Source: Paraburkholderia sp. IMGN_8 (GTDB taxonomy: Bacteria; Pseudomonadota; Gammaproteobacteria; Burkholderiales; Burkholderiaceae). Taken from it: 64,000 nucleotides of DNA. Shown in pieces: positions 45,129 to 54,954 of this stretch (its first letter is position 1; every line of letters starts with the position of its first letter). The position numbers and the translations under genes were made by a program. Below the pieces are notes generated by a model. The model saw nothing but the letters and a program-made list of their open reading frames with translations, was not told where the DNA came from and made no database searches. The stretch is taken from assembly GCF_038050405.1 (NCBI RefSeq), contig NZ_CP150900.1:3410001-3474000 (forward strand). The letters run 5' to 3'.

Positions 45129-46298
45129 TTGAACCAGGAACGCTTTGATTATCGCACGGGCATTCTGGCCTCGCCCTCCGAGGTGGACGCCGCCGAATGG
45201 AACGCCCTGCTTGCGCAGCAACCGCAGCCCACGCCTTTTCTGCGGCACGAGTTTTTGAGCGCGCTCTCCGCGACCCGATGCGCCGTCGCCGATACCGGCT
45301 GGGCGCCGCAATTCGTCACGCTGACCGATCCGCGCTCAGGCAAGCTCGCGGCGGCCGCGCCCGTCTATCTGAAGGGGCATTCGTACGGCGAGTATGTCTT
45401 CGATTGGGCCTGGGCCGACGCGTACAAGCGCAATGGCTTGCCGTATTACCCGAAGCTGCTGTGCGCGGTGCCGTTCACGCCGGTGCAAGGCAACCGGCTG
45501 TTGTCGGCGGATACGCATGCCCTCAGACATCTGGCGGCAACGCTGATGGCGTTTGCCGAGCAAGCCGACGTGTCGTCGCTGCATGTGCTGTTTCCGACCA
45601 AAACGGAGGCGAACGCGCTGACCGACATGGGCATGATGCAGCGCGAAGGCGTGCAATTCCATTGGCTGAACGACGGCTATCGCGACTTCGACGATTTTCT
45701 GTCGACGCTCGAGCAAAAGAAGCGCAAGAACATTCGCGCCGAGCGCCGCAAGGTGCGCGAGGCCGGTGTGACGATGCGCAGAATCCGCGGCGAAGACATC
45801 CAGGACGCCGACTGGCGTTTCTTCAGCAAGTGCTATCGGCAAACCTACCGCGAGCACTTTTCGAGTCCGTATCTGAACCTCGATTTCTTCCGCATGATCG
45901 GCGCGTCGATGCCGGAAAACCTGCTGCTGGTGATCGCCGAATACGAAGGCAAGCCGATCGCCAGCTCGCTCGTGATCTACCAGCGCGACGCAAAAACCGG
46001 CGGCACGCTGTATGGACGCTACTGGGGCGCGCTCGAACACGTACCCTGCCTGCATTTCGAAACCGCGTACTATCAGCCGCTCGAATTCTGCATCGAGGAA
46101 AAGCTCGGCGCGTTCGAAGGCGGCGCGCAGGGCGAGCACAAGATGGCGCGCGGTTTTCTGCCGACCGTCACGCGCTCGGCACATTGGCTCGCGCATCCGG
46201 CCTTCGCCGATGCGGTCGGACACTTCCTCGACAACGAGAAGAACAGCATCCACGCGTATGTGGACGAGCTGCGTGAACATAATCCGTTCAAAGGCTGA
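45129..46298 (+). CDS. FemAB/GNAT-like acyltransferase family protein (DUF482 type)
   Basis: This 389-residue cytosolic protein resembles the peptidogalycan biosynthesis/recognition family with a GNAT fold. LRHEFLSALSATRCAVADTG lies near 40-58, the basic segment EQKKRKNIRAERRKVREAG near 195, and GTLYGRYWGA near 300. Members are often annotated as N-acetyltransferases, but substrates are not established. It starts with TTG at 45129; no good ATG lies nearby. It is divergent from nadE. Confidence 0.8.
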   Translation: MNQERFDYRTGILASPSEVDAAEWNALLAQQPQPTPFLRHEFLSALSATRCAVADTGWAPQFVTLTDPRSGKLAAAAPVYLKGHSYGEYVFDWAWADAYKRNGLPYYPKLLCAVPFTPVQGNRLLSADTHALRHLAATLMAFAEQADVSSLHVLFPTKTEANALTDMGMMQREGVQFHWLNDGYRDFDDFLSTLEQKKRKNIRAERRKVREAGVTMRRIRGEDIQDADWRFFSKCYRQTYREHFSSPYLNLDFFRMIGASMPENLLLVIAEYEGKPIASSLVIYQRDAKTGGTLYGRYWGALEHVPCLHFETAYYQPLEFCIEEKLGAFEGGAQGEHKMARGFLPTVTRSAHWLAHPAFADAVGHFLDNEKNSIHAYVDELREHNPFKG

Positions 46299-46306
46299 AG
46301 CACACG

Positions 46307-46624
46307 ATGGCGTGGTATCTGTATCTGCTCGAATGCTCGGACGGCAGTGTCTACACCGGCATCGCCACCGACGTGCAGGCGCGCTTCGACAAACACGTGA
46401 GCGGCGCGGGCGCGCGTTATACGCGTTCGCGCAAGCCGGTGCAGGTGTTGGCGTCGTTTGAGCTGGCGGACCGCTCGGGCGCGTCGCGCGCCGAGTATTG
46501 GGTCAAGCGCTTGTCGCCGGCCGAGAAGCGGGCGCTGGCTGCGGGGTTGCGCACGCTTGAGTCGGTGCTGCCCTTGCCCGCGCTTGAAGAAGCGGCGGCG
46601 GAAGACGAAGCCGGCGCTTCATAG
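46307..46624 (+). CDS. GIY-YIG domain protein (UPF0213 type)
   Basis: This 105-residue protein has the one-domain GIY-YIG nuclease core. WYLYLLECSDGSVYTGIATD matches the GIY/YIG strands, ARFDKH supplies the Arg, and ASRAEYWVKRLS supplies the catalytic Glu. Small UPF0213 proteins of this type are common and their cellular role is unsettled. It starts eight bases after the preceding gene and probably shares its transcript. Confidence 0.9.
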   Translation: MAWYLYLLECSDGSVYTGIATDVQARFDKHVSGAGARYTRSRKPVQVLASFELADRSGASRAEYWVKRLSPAEKRALAAGLRTLESVLPLPALEEAAAEDEAGAS

Positions 46625-46692
46625 TGCATAGCGGATAGCGGAACGCTCACGTGGCGAACGCTGCCTGCGTGGCTCGATGCTCACCTGCCCAA

Positions 46693-48786
46693 TTAAGCTC
46701 TCGCCTCACGCATCCGCTCAGTCAACAGCCGGTGCATAAGGGCGATTTCCCCCACAGCATCAGCCTCCAGCGACGACAGCTTGTCTCGCGCGGGAAGGTC
46801 GCGCCGTATCGGTCGTAACGTTCGATTCAGTGCAGCCTCTATGTCGGCGCTCGCGGCAGCGAGCCAGGCGCCGAGTTCATCGTGCATGCTGCGCCGGTTC
46901 GTACTCAAGCGTAGTTGTGTCGCGGTGCCCGCCATCTTTCGTAACAGACTTAGCACCGTCAAGGTCACCGTGTCGGCCATCGAGTCTTCCAGTTTTTCAA
47001 GGCGAATGCGACCGATTGCCTCCTCGGCGTTGTTGCTGCTCAAGCCCGCAGTTCTTCGCAACTGTTCCATTTCCTTTCCACTGCGGCCAGGGTACTCCAG
47101 CGCGGCCCTGAGGTACTCAAGATTGGCCCGTACCGCCGCGGCCAGAAACACCCGATGATTCACCTTCTCCCGGGTGGGCCAGAGATAGAACGTCGCGAGA
47201 AGCGCCAACACGCAGCCGAGCACGTTGTTGCCGAGTCGCGTGAGCGCATAGGCGAATTCGTTGGCGCCAGGCGTCGCAAAGTCGGCAACAAGCACGAAGG
47301 TCGGCGTCAGGAAAAGAACAAAGAGGCTGTAGCTAACGGGGCGCAGCGCCATCGTCGCCACCACCAGCGGAAAGACCGCGAGTGAAATACCGAGGGGCGA
47401 ATGGATTGCATAGCCAATGCCAGCCGCCAGTACGCCGCCGACAATGCTTCCTGCGGCGCGCTCGATACTCCTCGGCCACGTCGCGGCGATGGACGGTTGC
47501 AGTATCAGCAGCGTCGCCATGGTTGCCCAGTAGCCAAATGGAAGCCCCAGCGCCCGGATGACCAGAAATCCCGCCGTCGTCGTGACGCCCACGCGAGCAG
47601 CGTGGCGCAAGCCGACAGACTGACTCGACAGGTTCGCCTTGAGCGTCGACCACGTCTGAGTCGACAGTCTGGCGGCGCTGTCCGACCAGCCCTCGGTCCG
47701 CGCATACGCCGGCGCGAAATCGACGAGCTCGAAGTCGGACTTCAGCTGCACGGGCTCCATCAGCGCGGATTCGAGTCGCCGGGCGAGGCGCTGCAATCGC
47801 TGTTGCAGGTCGGCCAGACGTATCCATTGCCCGTCGTTGGCGGCCAGGCCGATTCTTCGAAGGACGTCTCCCATCCCAGCCAGCAGCCGAGCCGCGCGGC
47901 TCAAGCGCCGTGCATCGTTTGGGGTCTTCTCACAGGCGCCGGAGACGGCGATCAGATAAGCAAACAGCGATTCGCCTTCAGTCAGCAACGCGAAGAGATT
48001 GTCGTATGTCTCCCCGCCACCGGTTCTCGATACCGGCACTTTCGCGAGGGCCCTGCGCGAGCGCTCCAACGCGGCTCGGGCATCTGCGCGAAATTTCGCG
48101 GCATGCGTTGCCCATTCCCCGGGGGCCGCGCGCTGCTTGAGCAGGCGAGCGCTGTCGAATGCGATGTCCGCCAGACGCAGATACACGGCGCGCAGTGAGG
48201 ACCGGCTCGTGCCAAACGGATGAATGCGCCAGACGGTCAGGCTGAGGACGACTGCAAACAGGCATCCAGCCAGGTAGATACCAAGAAACGTCATGCCTTC
48301 CCGAAGGTCGTGCATCGGCCGGTCGACCATGACAACGCATGCGGTCGCGGCGAGAATCGTCACCTGCGACGTGGCGGCGCCCCATATCCGGCCAAAGGCG
48401 CCGAGCGTCGTGAATGCGAGCATTGCGATCGCCGCAAACACAGTGCCCGCACCGGAGGCGAACGCGGTCACGCCGCCGCACGCGGTCGACAGAAGCGCAA
48501 AGCCCATCATCGAAGCAAATCGGGCGCGGTTGGAGCCTGCCGCGTCGGCCAGACAGGTCCAGAAAGCGCCGATCGCCGCCCACGCGAAGGTCGGATCGTG
48601 CAGCACATTGCCAACCGCCAGCATGGCCGTGGACGCGCAGGCGGCTCGCAACCCTTCCGATAGATTGGCGTCGCTCGTTGAAAATGAAACCATCCACACT
48701 GGTCGTTTGCGGTAGATAGCGGTGCCGATTGCATATAGCCGGCTCGACCAGCGTTGCGACGACGGGTTGGACTTGCGATTCAGCAT
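46693..48786 (-). CDS. FUSC-family aromatic acid efflux membrane protein
   Basis: This 697-residue protein has two clusters of membrane helices, near 45-185 and 395-535. Each is followed by a soluble helical region, the layout of FUSC/AaeB/YccS proteins, which export hydroxybenzoates and related aromatics. LRAACASTAMLAVGNVLHDP starts the first cluster and LRHAARVGVTTTAGFLVI the second. No membrane fusion protein (AaeA) is adjacent, which is unusual for an AaeB-type pump, so YccS-like function is possible. Confidence 0.85.
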   Translation of the reverse strand: MLNRKSNPSSQRWSSRLYAIGTAIYRKRPVWMVSFSTSDANLSEGLRAACASTAMLAVGNVLHDPTFAWAAIGAFWTCLADAAGSNRARFASMMGFALLSTACGGVTAFASGAGTVFAAIAMLAFTTLGAFGRIWGAATSQVTILAATACVVMVDRPMHDLREGMTFLGIYLAGCLFAVVLSLTVWRIHPFGTSRSSLRAVYLRLADIAFDSARLLKQRAAPGEWATHAAKFRADARAALERSRRALAKVPVSRTGGGETYDNLFALLTEGESLFAYLIAVSGACEKTPNDARRLSRAARLLAGMGDVLRRIGLAANDGQWIRLADLQQRLQRLARRLESALMEPVQLKSDFELVDFAPAYARTEGWSDSAARLSTQTWSTLKANLSSQSVGLRHAARVGVTTTAGFLVIRALGLPFGYWATMATLLILQPSIAATWPRSIERAAGSIVGGVLAAGIGYAIHSPLGISLAVFPLVVATMALRPVSYSLFVLFLTPTFVLVADFATPGANEFAYALTRLGNNVLGCVLALLATFYLWPTREKVNHRVFLAAAVRANLEYLRAALEYPGRSGKEMEQLRRTAGLSSNNAEEAIGRIRLEKLEDSMADTVTLTVLSLLRKMAGTATQLRLSTNRRSMHDELGAWLAAASADIEAALNRTLRPIRRDLPARDKLSSLEADAVGEIALMHRLLTERMREARA

Positions 48787-49012
48787 CCGGACGGTGTGCT
48801 CCCAAAAACGCGCATTGGCGCTGCATCAGCGCATTCATACGCCGACGGCAGGAAACCTGCTGCAGGCGGCGAATGATAAGGGTTTACACCTAGATATAAA
48901 AATGCCTTCGGTTCATCCAGGCAATGCACTTTGTCTATGTGCCGAATTGGGCCGGGCACGCGAGCCAGGCAGGCATCGGCAAATGCACATCGAACGCTAC
49001 GCGAGATCCATG

Positions 49013-49051
49013 AAAAAACCGCGCGGCCCTTGCAGGCTCGCGCGGTTTTTT
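49013..49051 (-). terminator. Terminator of the ppa gene
   Basis: AAAAAACCGCGCG and CGCGCGGTTTTTT form a long stem with T-tracts on both strands, directly after the ppa stop. Confidence 0.9.
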
Positions 49052-49072
49052 GACCAACCGGAGTAACGCAGC

Positions 49073-49600
49073 TTACTTCTTGTAGTTCGCCACGCCTTCG
49101 GTGATTTCCTTGTGCGCGGCTTCAATGCCCGCCCAGCCCTCGACCTTCACCCACTTGCCCTTCTCGAGCGCCTTGTATTGCTCGAAGAAGTGCTTGATCT
49201 GGTCTTTCAGGTACGCCGGAACGTCGTCGATCGACTTCAGGTCGGCCGTCATCGGGCAGATCTTGTCGTGCGCGACGGCGATCAGTTTTGCGTCCACGCC
49301 CGATTCGTCGGTCATTTGCAGCATGCCGAGCGCACGCGCGCGCACCACCGAACCGGCCAGCAGCGGGAACGGCGTGATCACCAGCACGTCGACCGGGTCG
49401 CCGTCGCCCGACAGCGTTTGCGGAATGAAGCCGTAGTTGGCCGGATAGCGCATGCCGGTGCTGATGAAACGGTCGACGACGAGCAGGCCCAAATCCTTGT
49501 CGGCTTCGTACTTCACCGGATCGCTTTGCGCCGGGATTTCGATGATGACGTTGAAATCTTGCGGAAGGTCGTTGCCTGCGGGGACGTGATTGAAGCTCAT
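49073..49600 (-). CDS. ppa: Inorganic pyrophosphatase
   Basis: Ppa splits pyrophosphate and so drives biosynthesis. The 175-residue family I protein has the metal signature DGDPVDVLV near 65-73, and [18 protein letters not shown] just before it. It begins [20 protein letters not shown]. The ATG at 49600 follows AGAGAGCGCTC, and a 21-codon upstream extension is not supported. Confidence 0.97.
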   Translation of the reverse strand: MSFNHVPAGNDLPQDFNVIIEIPAQSDPVKYEADKDLGLLVVDRFISTGMRYPANYGFIPQTLSGDGDPVDVLVITPFPLLAGSVVRARALGMLQMTDESGVDAKLIAVAHDKICPMTADLKSIDDVPAYLKDQIKHFFEQYKALEKGKWVKVEGWAGIEAAHKEITEGVANYKK

Positions 49601-49842
49601 GAGCGCTCTCTGATCAGGATGGAATTCGGAACACGGCGTGCGGCGCGTGCGTTCGACAGACATGAAACCTGCCGAACAGGGCGCAGCGGCCGGACAGTGC
49701 GGAATACGGCATTATAGCCAATCGGCCGATGGCACCCTGTGCTCGATCGGCGCGATAATCGTTGGGCGTCTCTCGATTGTGCCTCTCGTTTGTGAACATC
49801 AGGTATCTGAACCTCAGATGCGTGACACCTCAAGGAGCATGC

Positions 49843-51282
49843 ATGGAAGAAGCCAAACACTTCATCGGCGGCGAATGGATCGCCGCGTCAGGCGGCGAGA
49901 CGATTGCCGTGCTCGATCCCTCGGACGGCCAGCCGTTCACCCAGCTTGCGCGCGGCACCGCGGCGGATATCGATTCCGCCGTCCGCGCTGCCCGCCGCGC
50001 CTTCGAAGGCGCGTGGGGCCAGGCGAGCGCCGCCGAACGCGGCCGCGTGCTGTACCGGCTGTCGATGCTGGTCGCCGCCCGCCAGGAAGAACTGGCGCAG
50101 CTCGAAGCCCGCGACACCGGCAAGCCGCTCAAACAGGCGCGCGCCGATTCGGCCGCCCTCGCCCGCTACTTCGAGTTCTACGCGGGCGCAGCCGACAAGC
50201 TGCACGGTGAAACGCTGCCTTATCAAGCCGGCTACACGGTGCTGACGATCCGCGAGCCGCACGGCGTGACCGGCCATATCGTGCCGTGGAATTACCCGAT
50301 GCAAATTTTCGGCCGCAGCGTCGGTGCGGCGCTCGCCACCGGCAACGCGTGCGTCGTCAAACCGGCCGAGGACGCGTGCCTGTCGGTATTGCGCGTCGCC
50401 GAACTGGCCGCCGAGGCGGGTTTGCCGCCGGGCGCGCTGAACATCGTCACGGGCTACGGCCATGAAGCGGGCGCAGCGCTCGCGCGCCACCCAGGCATCG
50501 ATCACATCTCGTTCACCGGTTCGCCGGAAACCGGCAAGCTCGTCACGCAGATGGCCGCCGAGAATCACGTGCCGGTCACGCTGGAGCTGGGCGGCAAGTC
50601 GCCGCAAATCGTTTTCGCCGATGCGGATCTCGACGCGGCGCTCCCCGTACTGGTGTCGGCGATCGTGCAAAACGCCGGGCAAACCTGCTCCGCGGGCAGC
50701 CGCGTGCTGATCGACCGGGCAATCTATGAGCCGTTACTTGACCGGCTGAGCAGCGCCTTCCACGCGTTGCGGGTCGGGCCGTCGCACGCCGATCTCGACT
50801 GCGGGCCGCTGATCAACGCGAAACAGCAGCAACGCGTGTGGGATTTCCTCTCCGATGCACAACACGACGGCATCCCGATGGCGGCGCACGGCGAAGTGAT
50901 CCCGGAAGCGCCTGAAAGCGGCTTCTATCAGGCGCCCACGCTGCTGCGCGATGTGCCTGCCACCCATCGCCTCGCGCGCGACGAAGTGTTCGGCCCAGTG
51001 CTCGCCGCCATGTCCTTCGCCGACGAAGACGAAGCACTTGCGCTCGCCAACAGCACGCAGTACGGACTGGTCGCCGGCATCTGGACGCGTGACGGCGCGC
51101 GGCAAATGCGCCTCGCGCGGCGTTTGCGCTCGGGCCAGGTGTTCATCAACAACTACGGCGCGGGCGGCGGCGTCGAATTACCGTTCGGCGGCGTCAAGCA
51201 TTCTGGCCACGGCCGCGAAAAGGGTTTCGAAGCGCTGTACGGCTTCACGGTGTTGAAAACCATCGCCATTCGTCACGGTTAG
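49843..51282 (+). CDS. NAD(P)+-dependent aldehyde dehydrogenase
   Basis: This 479-residue enzyme has the ALDH fold and both catalytic motifs, Glu in VTLELGGKSPQIVF and Cys in NAGQTCSAGSRVLI, plus the oxyanion Asn in the N-terminal half (IVPWNYPM). CAAGGAGCATGC upstream fixes the ATG. It starts a cassette with an SDR and an MFS importer, which suggests oxidation of an imported alcohol, sugar or aldehyde; the substrate cannot be read. Its stop codon lies in a decanucleotide tandem repeat. Confidence 0.93.
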   Translation: MEEAKHFIGGEWIAASGGETIAVLDPSDGQPFTQLARGTAADIDSAVRAARRAFEGAWGQASAAERGRVLYRLSMLVAARQEELAQLEARDTGKPLKQARADSAALARYFEFYAGAADKLHGETLPYQAGYTVLTIREPHGVTGHIVPWNYPMQIFGRSVGAALATGNACVVKPAEDACLSVLRVAELAAEAGLPPGALNIVTGYGHEAGAALARHPGIDHISFTGSPETGKLVTQMAAENHVPVTLELGGKSPQIVFADADLDAALPVLVSAIVQNAGQTCSAGSRVLIDRAIYEPLLDRLSSAFHALRVGPSHADLDCGPLINAKQQQRVWDFLSDAQHDGIPMAAHGEVIPEAPESGFYQAPTLLRDVPATHRLARDEVFGPVLAAMSFADEDEALALANSTQYGLVAGIWTRDGARQMRLARRLRSGQVFINNYGAGGGVELPFGGVKHSGHGREKGFEALYGFTVLKTIAIRHG

Positions 51283-51323
51283 GCACGGTTAGGCACGGTT
51301 AGGCACGGTCAGGCATGGTTAGG
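51274..51323. repeat. Five-copy decanucleotide tandem repeat across the ALDH stop codon
   Basis: CACGGTTAGG occurs three times exactly, then as CACGGTCAGG and CATGGTTAGG. The first copy contains the final His-Gly codons and the TAG stop of the aldehyde dehydrogenase gene. Confidence 0.95.
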
Positions 51324-51376
51324 CATTTCGTATGACGCGCAACGCATCACCATCCACAACAAACAACGGAGACATC

Positions 51377-52135
51377 ATGCGGTTGACAGGTAAAACAGCC
51401 ATCGTCACGGGTGGCGGCTCGGGTTTCGGCGAAGGCATCGCGAAGACCTACGCGCGCGAAGGCGCGAACGTGGTGGTCAACGATCTGAACGGCGCGGCGG
51501 CCGAGCGCGTGGCGAGCGAAATCGCGCTGGCCGGCGGCAAGGCGATCGCCGTGGCGGGCAACGTCGCGCGGCGCGAAGACTGGCAGCAACTGCGCGAGGC
51601 CGCGCTCGAAGACTTCGGCAGCGTGCAGATCGTCGTCAACAATGCCGGCACCACGCATCGCAACAAGCCGGTGATGGACATCACCGAAGCCGAGTTCGAC
51701 CGCGTCTACGCGGTGAACGTCAAGAGCATCTACTGGAGCGTCCAGGAATTCGTGCCGTATTTTCGCCAGCAAGGCGGCGGCACCTTCATCAATATCGCAT
51801 CGACAGCAGGCGTGCGGCCTCGGCCAGGTCTCGTCTGGTACAACGGCAGCAAGGGCGCGGTGATCATCGCGAGCAAATCGCTGGCCGTCGAACTGGGTCC
51901 GGACCGCATTCGGGTGAACTGCGTAAATCCGGTGATTGGCGAGACGGCGCTGCTGTCGGAATTCATGGGTGTCGAAGATACGCCCGAGAATCGCAAGCGC
52001 TTCCTCGCCGGCATTCCGCTCGGGCGCTTCTCCACGCCGCAGGACATCGCCAACGCGGCGCTCTATCTGGCCTCGGACGAGGCGGAGTTCATCACGGGCG
52101 TGTGCCTCGAAGTCGACGGCGGGCGCTGCGTTTAA
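51377..52135 (+). CDS. Short-chain dehydrogenase/reductase
   Basis: This 252-residue classical SDR has the nucleotide-binding TGGGSGFGEG near 12-21, the structural NNAG, the catalytic Ser in NIASTAG and Tyr/Lys in YNGSK. The C-terminal EVDGGRCV is typical. It oxidises or reduces a hydroxy/keto group with NAD(P)H. The ATG at 51377 has CGGAGA upstream. It follows the ALDH gene by 94 bases, so the two may act in sequence. Confidence 0.93.
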   Translation: MRLTGKTAIVTGGGSGFGEGIAKTYAREGANVVVNDLNGAAAERVASEIALAGGKAIAVAGNVARREDWQQLREAALEDFGSVQIVVNNAGTTHRNKPVMDITEAEFDRVYAVNVKSIYWSVQEFVPYFRQQGGGTFINIASTAGVRPRPGLVWYNGSKGAVIIASKSLAVELGPDRIRVNCVNPVIGETALLSEFMGVEDTPENRKRFLAGIPLGRFSTPQDIANAALYLASDEAEFITGVCLEVDGGRCV

Positions 52136-52286
52136 CCGGTACGGCGGCCGCGCATGAGGGCCGCCGTGTGCGGCCTGCTTCGAAGTCAGTGTTTTCCCCC
52201 GGTATCGAATCACCGTGCAGACAACCCGGCGCGGATAGAATCGATCGACGGCCGTACTTCAGTTCCATAAGAAAAGAGGAGACACC

Positions 52287-53606
52287 ATGGCGAGTCCCAC
52301 CAATCCGCTCCACCACCCCGGCGCGGGTGCGCCGCCTTCCACGTTCGAAGAGGCGACCTACCGCAAGGTCAACTGGCGGCTCGTGCCGTTCCTGATGCTC
52401 TGCTATGTGGTCGCGTATCTCGACCGCGTCAACGTCGGCTTCGCGAAGCTGCAAATGAGCGCCGATCTGAATCTCAGCGACGCGGTGTACGGCTTCGGCG
52501 CGGGGATTTTCTTCCTCGGCTATTTCATCTTCGAGATTCCTAGCAACGTCATCCTGCATAAGGTCGGCGCACGTGTATGGATCGCGCGGATCATGGTGTC
52601 GTGGGGCGTGATCTCGATGCTCACCATGTTCATCACCACGCCGACCATGTTCTACGTGATGCGCTTTCTGCTCGGTCTGGCTGAAGCGGGTTTCTTCCCC
52701 GGCATCATTCTCTATCTCACCTACTGGTATCCGTCACACCGGCGCGGTCGCATGACCACCTTGTTCATGACGGCGATCGCGCTGTCCGGCGTGATCGGCG
52801 GGCCGGTGTCCGGCTACATCCTGAAGAGCTTCAACGGTGTGAACGGCTGGCACGGCTGGCAGTGGCTGTTCCTGCTAGAGGGGATTCCTTCGGTGATCGT
52901 CGGCATCATGGTCTTCCTGCTGCTGGACGACCGCATCTCGAAGGCGAAATGGCTCACCGCCGAAGAACAGCAACTGCTCGAGCGCCACGTCTCAGCCGAA
53001 GAAGCCACCAAGCACGACATGCCGATCCGCCAGGTGCTGACAAGCGCTCGCGTGCTGATGCTCAGCCTCACCTACTTCTCGTTCGTGATGGGCCTCTATG
53101 GCGTGAGCTTCTGGCTGCCGACCATCATCAAGGCGACCGGCGTCACCGATGCGTTCATGATCGGCCTGTTGTCCGCGATTCCATTCGCGGCGGCCGTGGT
53201 TGCGATGGTGTTCGTATCGCGCAGCGCGGATCGTACGCGCGAGCGTCGCTGGCATATCGCGTTGCCGGCGTTTGCAGGTGCGATCGGGCTGATCCTGTCG
53301 GTCGTGTGGACCCACAACACGGTGCTCGCCATGGCCTCGCTCACGCTAGCGACAATGGGCATCATGACCACCCTGCCGCTGTTCTGGAGTCTGCCGACGG
53401 CGATCCTCGCCGGCACGGGCGCGGCGGCCGGCATCGCGATGATCAACTCGATCGGCAACCTCGCCGGCTTCCTGAGTCCGTATGCGGTCGGCTGGCTCAA
53501 GCAGGTGACCGCCGCGAACGATTCCGGCATGTATATGCTGGCGGCGTTCCTGATCCTCGGCGGTTTGCTGGCGATCAGCGTGCCCGCGAAGCTGGTCAAT
53601 AAGTAA
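52287..53606 (+). CDS. MFS importer, anion:cation symporter type
   Basis: This 439-residue membrane protein has 12 helices and the ACS-family signatures YLDRVNVGFAKLQM in helix 1, GFGAGIFFLGYFIFEIPSNV and WYPSHRRGRMTTLFM. These transporters import sugar acids, tartrate, phthalate or similar organic anions with protons. AAAGAGGAGACACC precedes the ATG. It is the last gene of the ALDH-SDR-MFS cassette and supports an organic-acid substrate. Confidence 0.9.
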   Translation: MASPTNPLHHPGAGAPPSTFEEATYRKVNWRLVPFLMLCYVVAYLDRVNVGFAKLQMSADLNLSDAVYGFGAGIFFLGYFIFEIPSNVILHKVGARVWIARIMVSWGVISMLTMFITTPTMFYVMRFLLGLAEAGFFPGIILYLTYWYPSHRRGRMTTLFMTAIALSGVIGGPVSGYILKSFNGVNGWHGWQWLFLLEGIPSVIVGIMVFLLLDDRISKAKWLTAEEQQLLERHVSAEEATKHDMPIRQVLTSARVLMLSLTYFSFVMGLYGVSFWLPTIIKATGVTDAFMIGLLSAIPFAAAVVAMVFVSRSADRTRERRWHIALPAFAGAIGLILSVVWTHNTVLAMASLTLATMGIMTTLPLFWSLPTAILAGTGAAAGIAMINSIGNLAGFLSPYAVGWLKQVTAANDSGMYMLAAFLILGGLLAISVPAKLVNK

Positions 53607-53614
53607 CGCGTTTT

Positions 53615-53655
53615 ATGACGTAGAGCAGGCAGCGCCGTCCAACGTCCTACGTCAT
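53615..53655. repeat. Perfect 9-base inverted repeat after the MFS gene
   Basis: ATGACGTAG (53615-53623) and CTACGTCAT (53647-53655) lie between the MFS stop and the terminator. Confidence 0.8.
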
Positions 53656-53671
53656 GCTGCACACAGCAACG

Positions 53672-53709
53672 AAAAAGCCCCCGGCATCTACCGACGCCGG
53701 GGGCTTTTT
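53672..53709. terminator. Convergent terminator of the MFS and hemY genes
   Basis: AAAAAGCCCCCGGC and GCCGGGGGCTTTTT form a strong stem with T-tracts on both strands, between the two convergent genes. Confidence 0.92.
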
Positions 53710-53761
53710 CATTTCCGTCTACTTCCGCGCCGTTTCGACCACACGGCGCAGCGAACGAACC

Positions 53762-54952
53762 TCAAACGATATTCATCGCCAATGCACTCTCGCGATAATG
53801 CTGGCTCGCCTTATCCGCATCGCCAAGCTGCTCGTGCAAACGCGCCAGCGCGCGATGCGAGCGAATCTTCAAGGTCTCGTTGTCGGCCAGTTTCAGCGCG
53901 TGCTCGAGGAAAGATTGCGCCTTGCCCCACAACTGTTGATGCAGACACAAGCGGCCCAACGCGAACAGCAAATCCGCATCTTCCGGACGCTCCTTCTGCC
54001 ACCCCTCGGCTTTCTGGATCAGCGGCAATGCGTCGCCTGCGGCAGTGTCCGGATAACGGCGCAGCAAACGCGCGTCCCAGTTCTGCGCCAACGCCTCTTC
54101 GACAATCTTGCGCGCTTCCTGCGGCCAGTTCAGCGACACCAGCAGTTCCGCGGCCGTATCGGCGAGACGCGGCGAATGACGCTCGGTGGGCGACAGCGAA
54201 TGCCACAACTCCAGCAACGCATCGGCGTTATGACGCCGGTCGCGCAGCAGGTTTTCCGCCGCGAGCTGGCGCAAACGCACCGCCACCGCCGGGTGGATCG
54301 CCTCGCGCTTTTCCAGCGTCTTGACGAGCTTGAGCACTTCGCCCCAGTTCTTCAATTGCTGTTGCGCGCGCAACATGATCTGCTGCGCGTGAATGCGCCG
54401 TGCGCCCTGCGACTGCATTTCGGTCAGCGCGGTGAGCGCGCCGTCCGCGTCGCGGCCGTCGGCGCGCATGTCGGCGGTTGCCATCAGGCGCGCGTCCTGC
54501 CAGTCGGCTCCGTCGATTTGCGCGAGCCATTCGTCGCGCCGCGCATATTCATGCATGCGGTGCGCCGCGGTGGCCGCGATCAAGCCGGCCGCGCCCTTGT
54601 TGTCGCCAATCGTGAGCGCATCTTTCGCGGCTTTTTCAGCGCGCGAAAAACGGCCGGCGTACAGGTTGCCGATCGCATCACGCAACGCGGCATGCGCCTT
54701 CGCGACACGCGAGCGCGCACGGTACGCGGCCACGCGCTGCGGCATGCGCCAGATATTGCGCACGATACGCAGCAGCGCATAGAGCAGGGTGAACAGCACC
54801 ACCAGCCCGACCACGAACAGATTCAACGAGATGTCGACGCGGTACGGCGGATAGATCAGCAGCACCTGCCCCATGTCGAAGCGCCCGACCACTGCCAGCG
54901 CCACGGCGATGGCGAACAGCAACGCAAGCCATAGAAGTCCCCGGATTGCCAT
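53762..54952 (-). CDS. hemY: HemY protein, TPR-containing haem-pathway membrane protein
   Basis: This 396-residue protein has two N-terminal membrane helices (GLLWLALLFAIAVALAVVGR and NLFVVGLVVLFTLLYALLRI) and then TPR-like helical repeats, the last of which reads RALARLHEQLGDADKASQHY. In proteobacteria this HemY is linked to the haem genes but is not the Bacillus oxidase of the same name; its exact role is unclear. It starts two bases after the stop of hemD/hemX and ends the operon. Confidence 0.92.
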   Translation of the reverse strand: MAIRGLLWLALLFAIAVALAVVGRFDMGQVLLIYPPYRVDISLNLFVVGLVVLFTLLYALLRIVRNIWRMPQRVAAYRARSRVAKAHAALRDAIGNLYAGRFSRAEKAAKDALTIGDNKGAAGLIAATAAHRMHEYARRDEWLAQIDGADWQDARLMATADMRADGRDADGALTALTEMQSQGARRIHAQQIMLRAQQQLKNWGEVLKLVKTLEKREAIHPAVAVRLRQLAAENLLRDRRHNADALLELWHSLSPTERHSPRLADTAAELLVSLNWPQEARKIVEEALAQNWDARLLRRYPDTAAGDALPLIQKAEGWQKERPEDADLLFALGRLCLHQQLWGKAQSFLEHALKLADNETLKIRSHRALARLHEQLGDADKASQHYRESALAMNIV

Positions 54953-54954
54953 GA

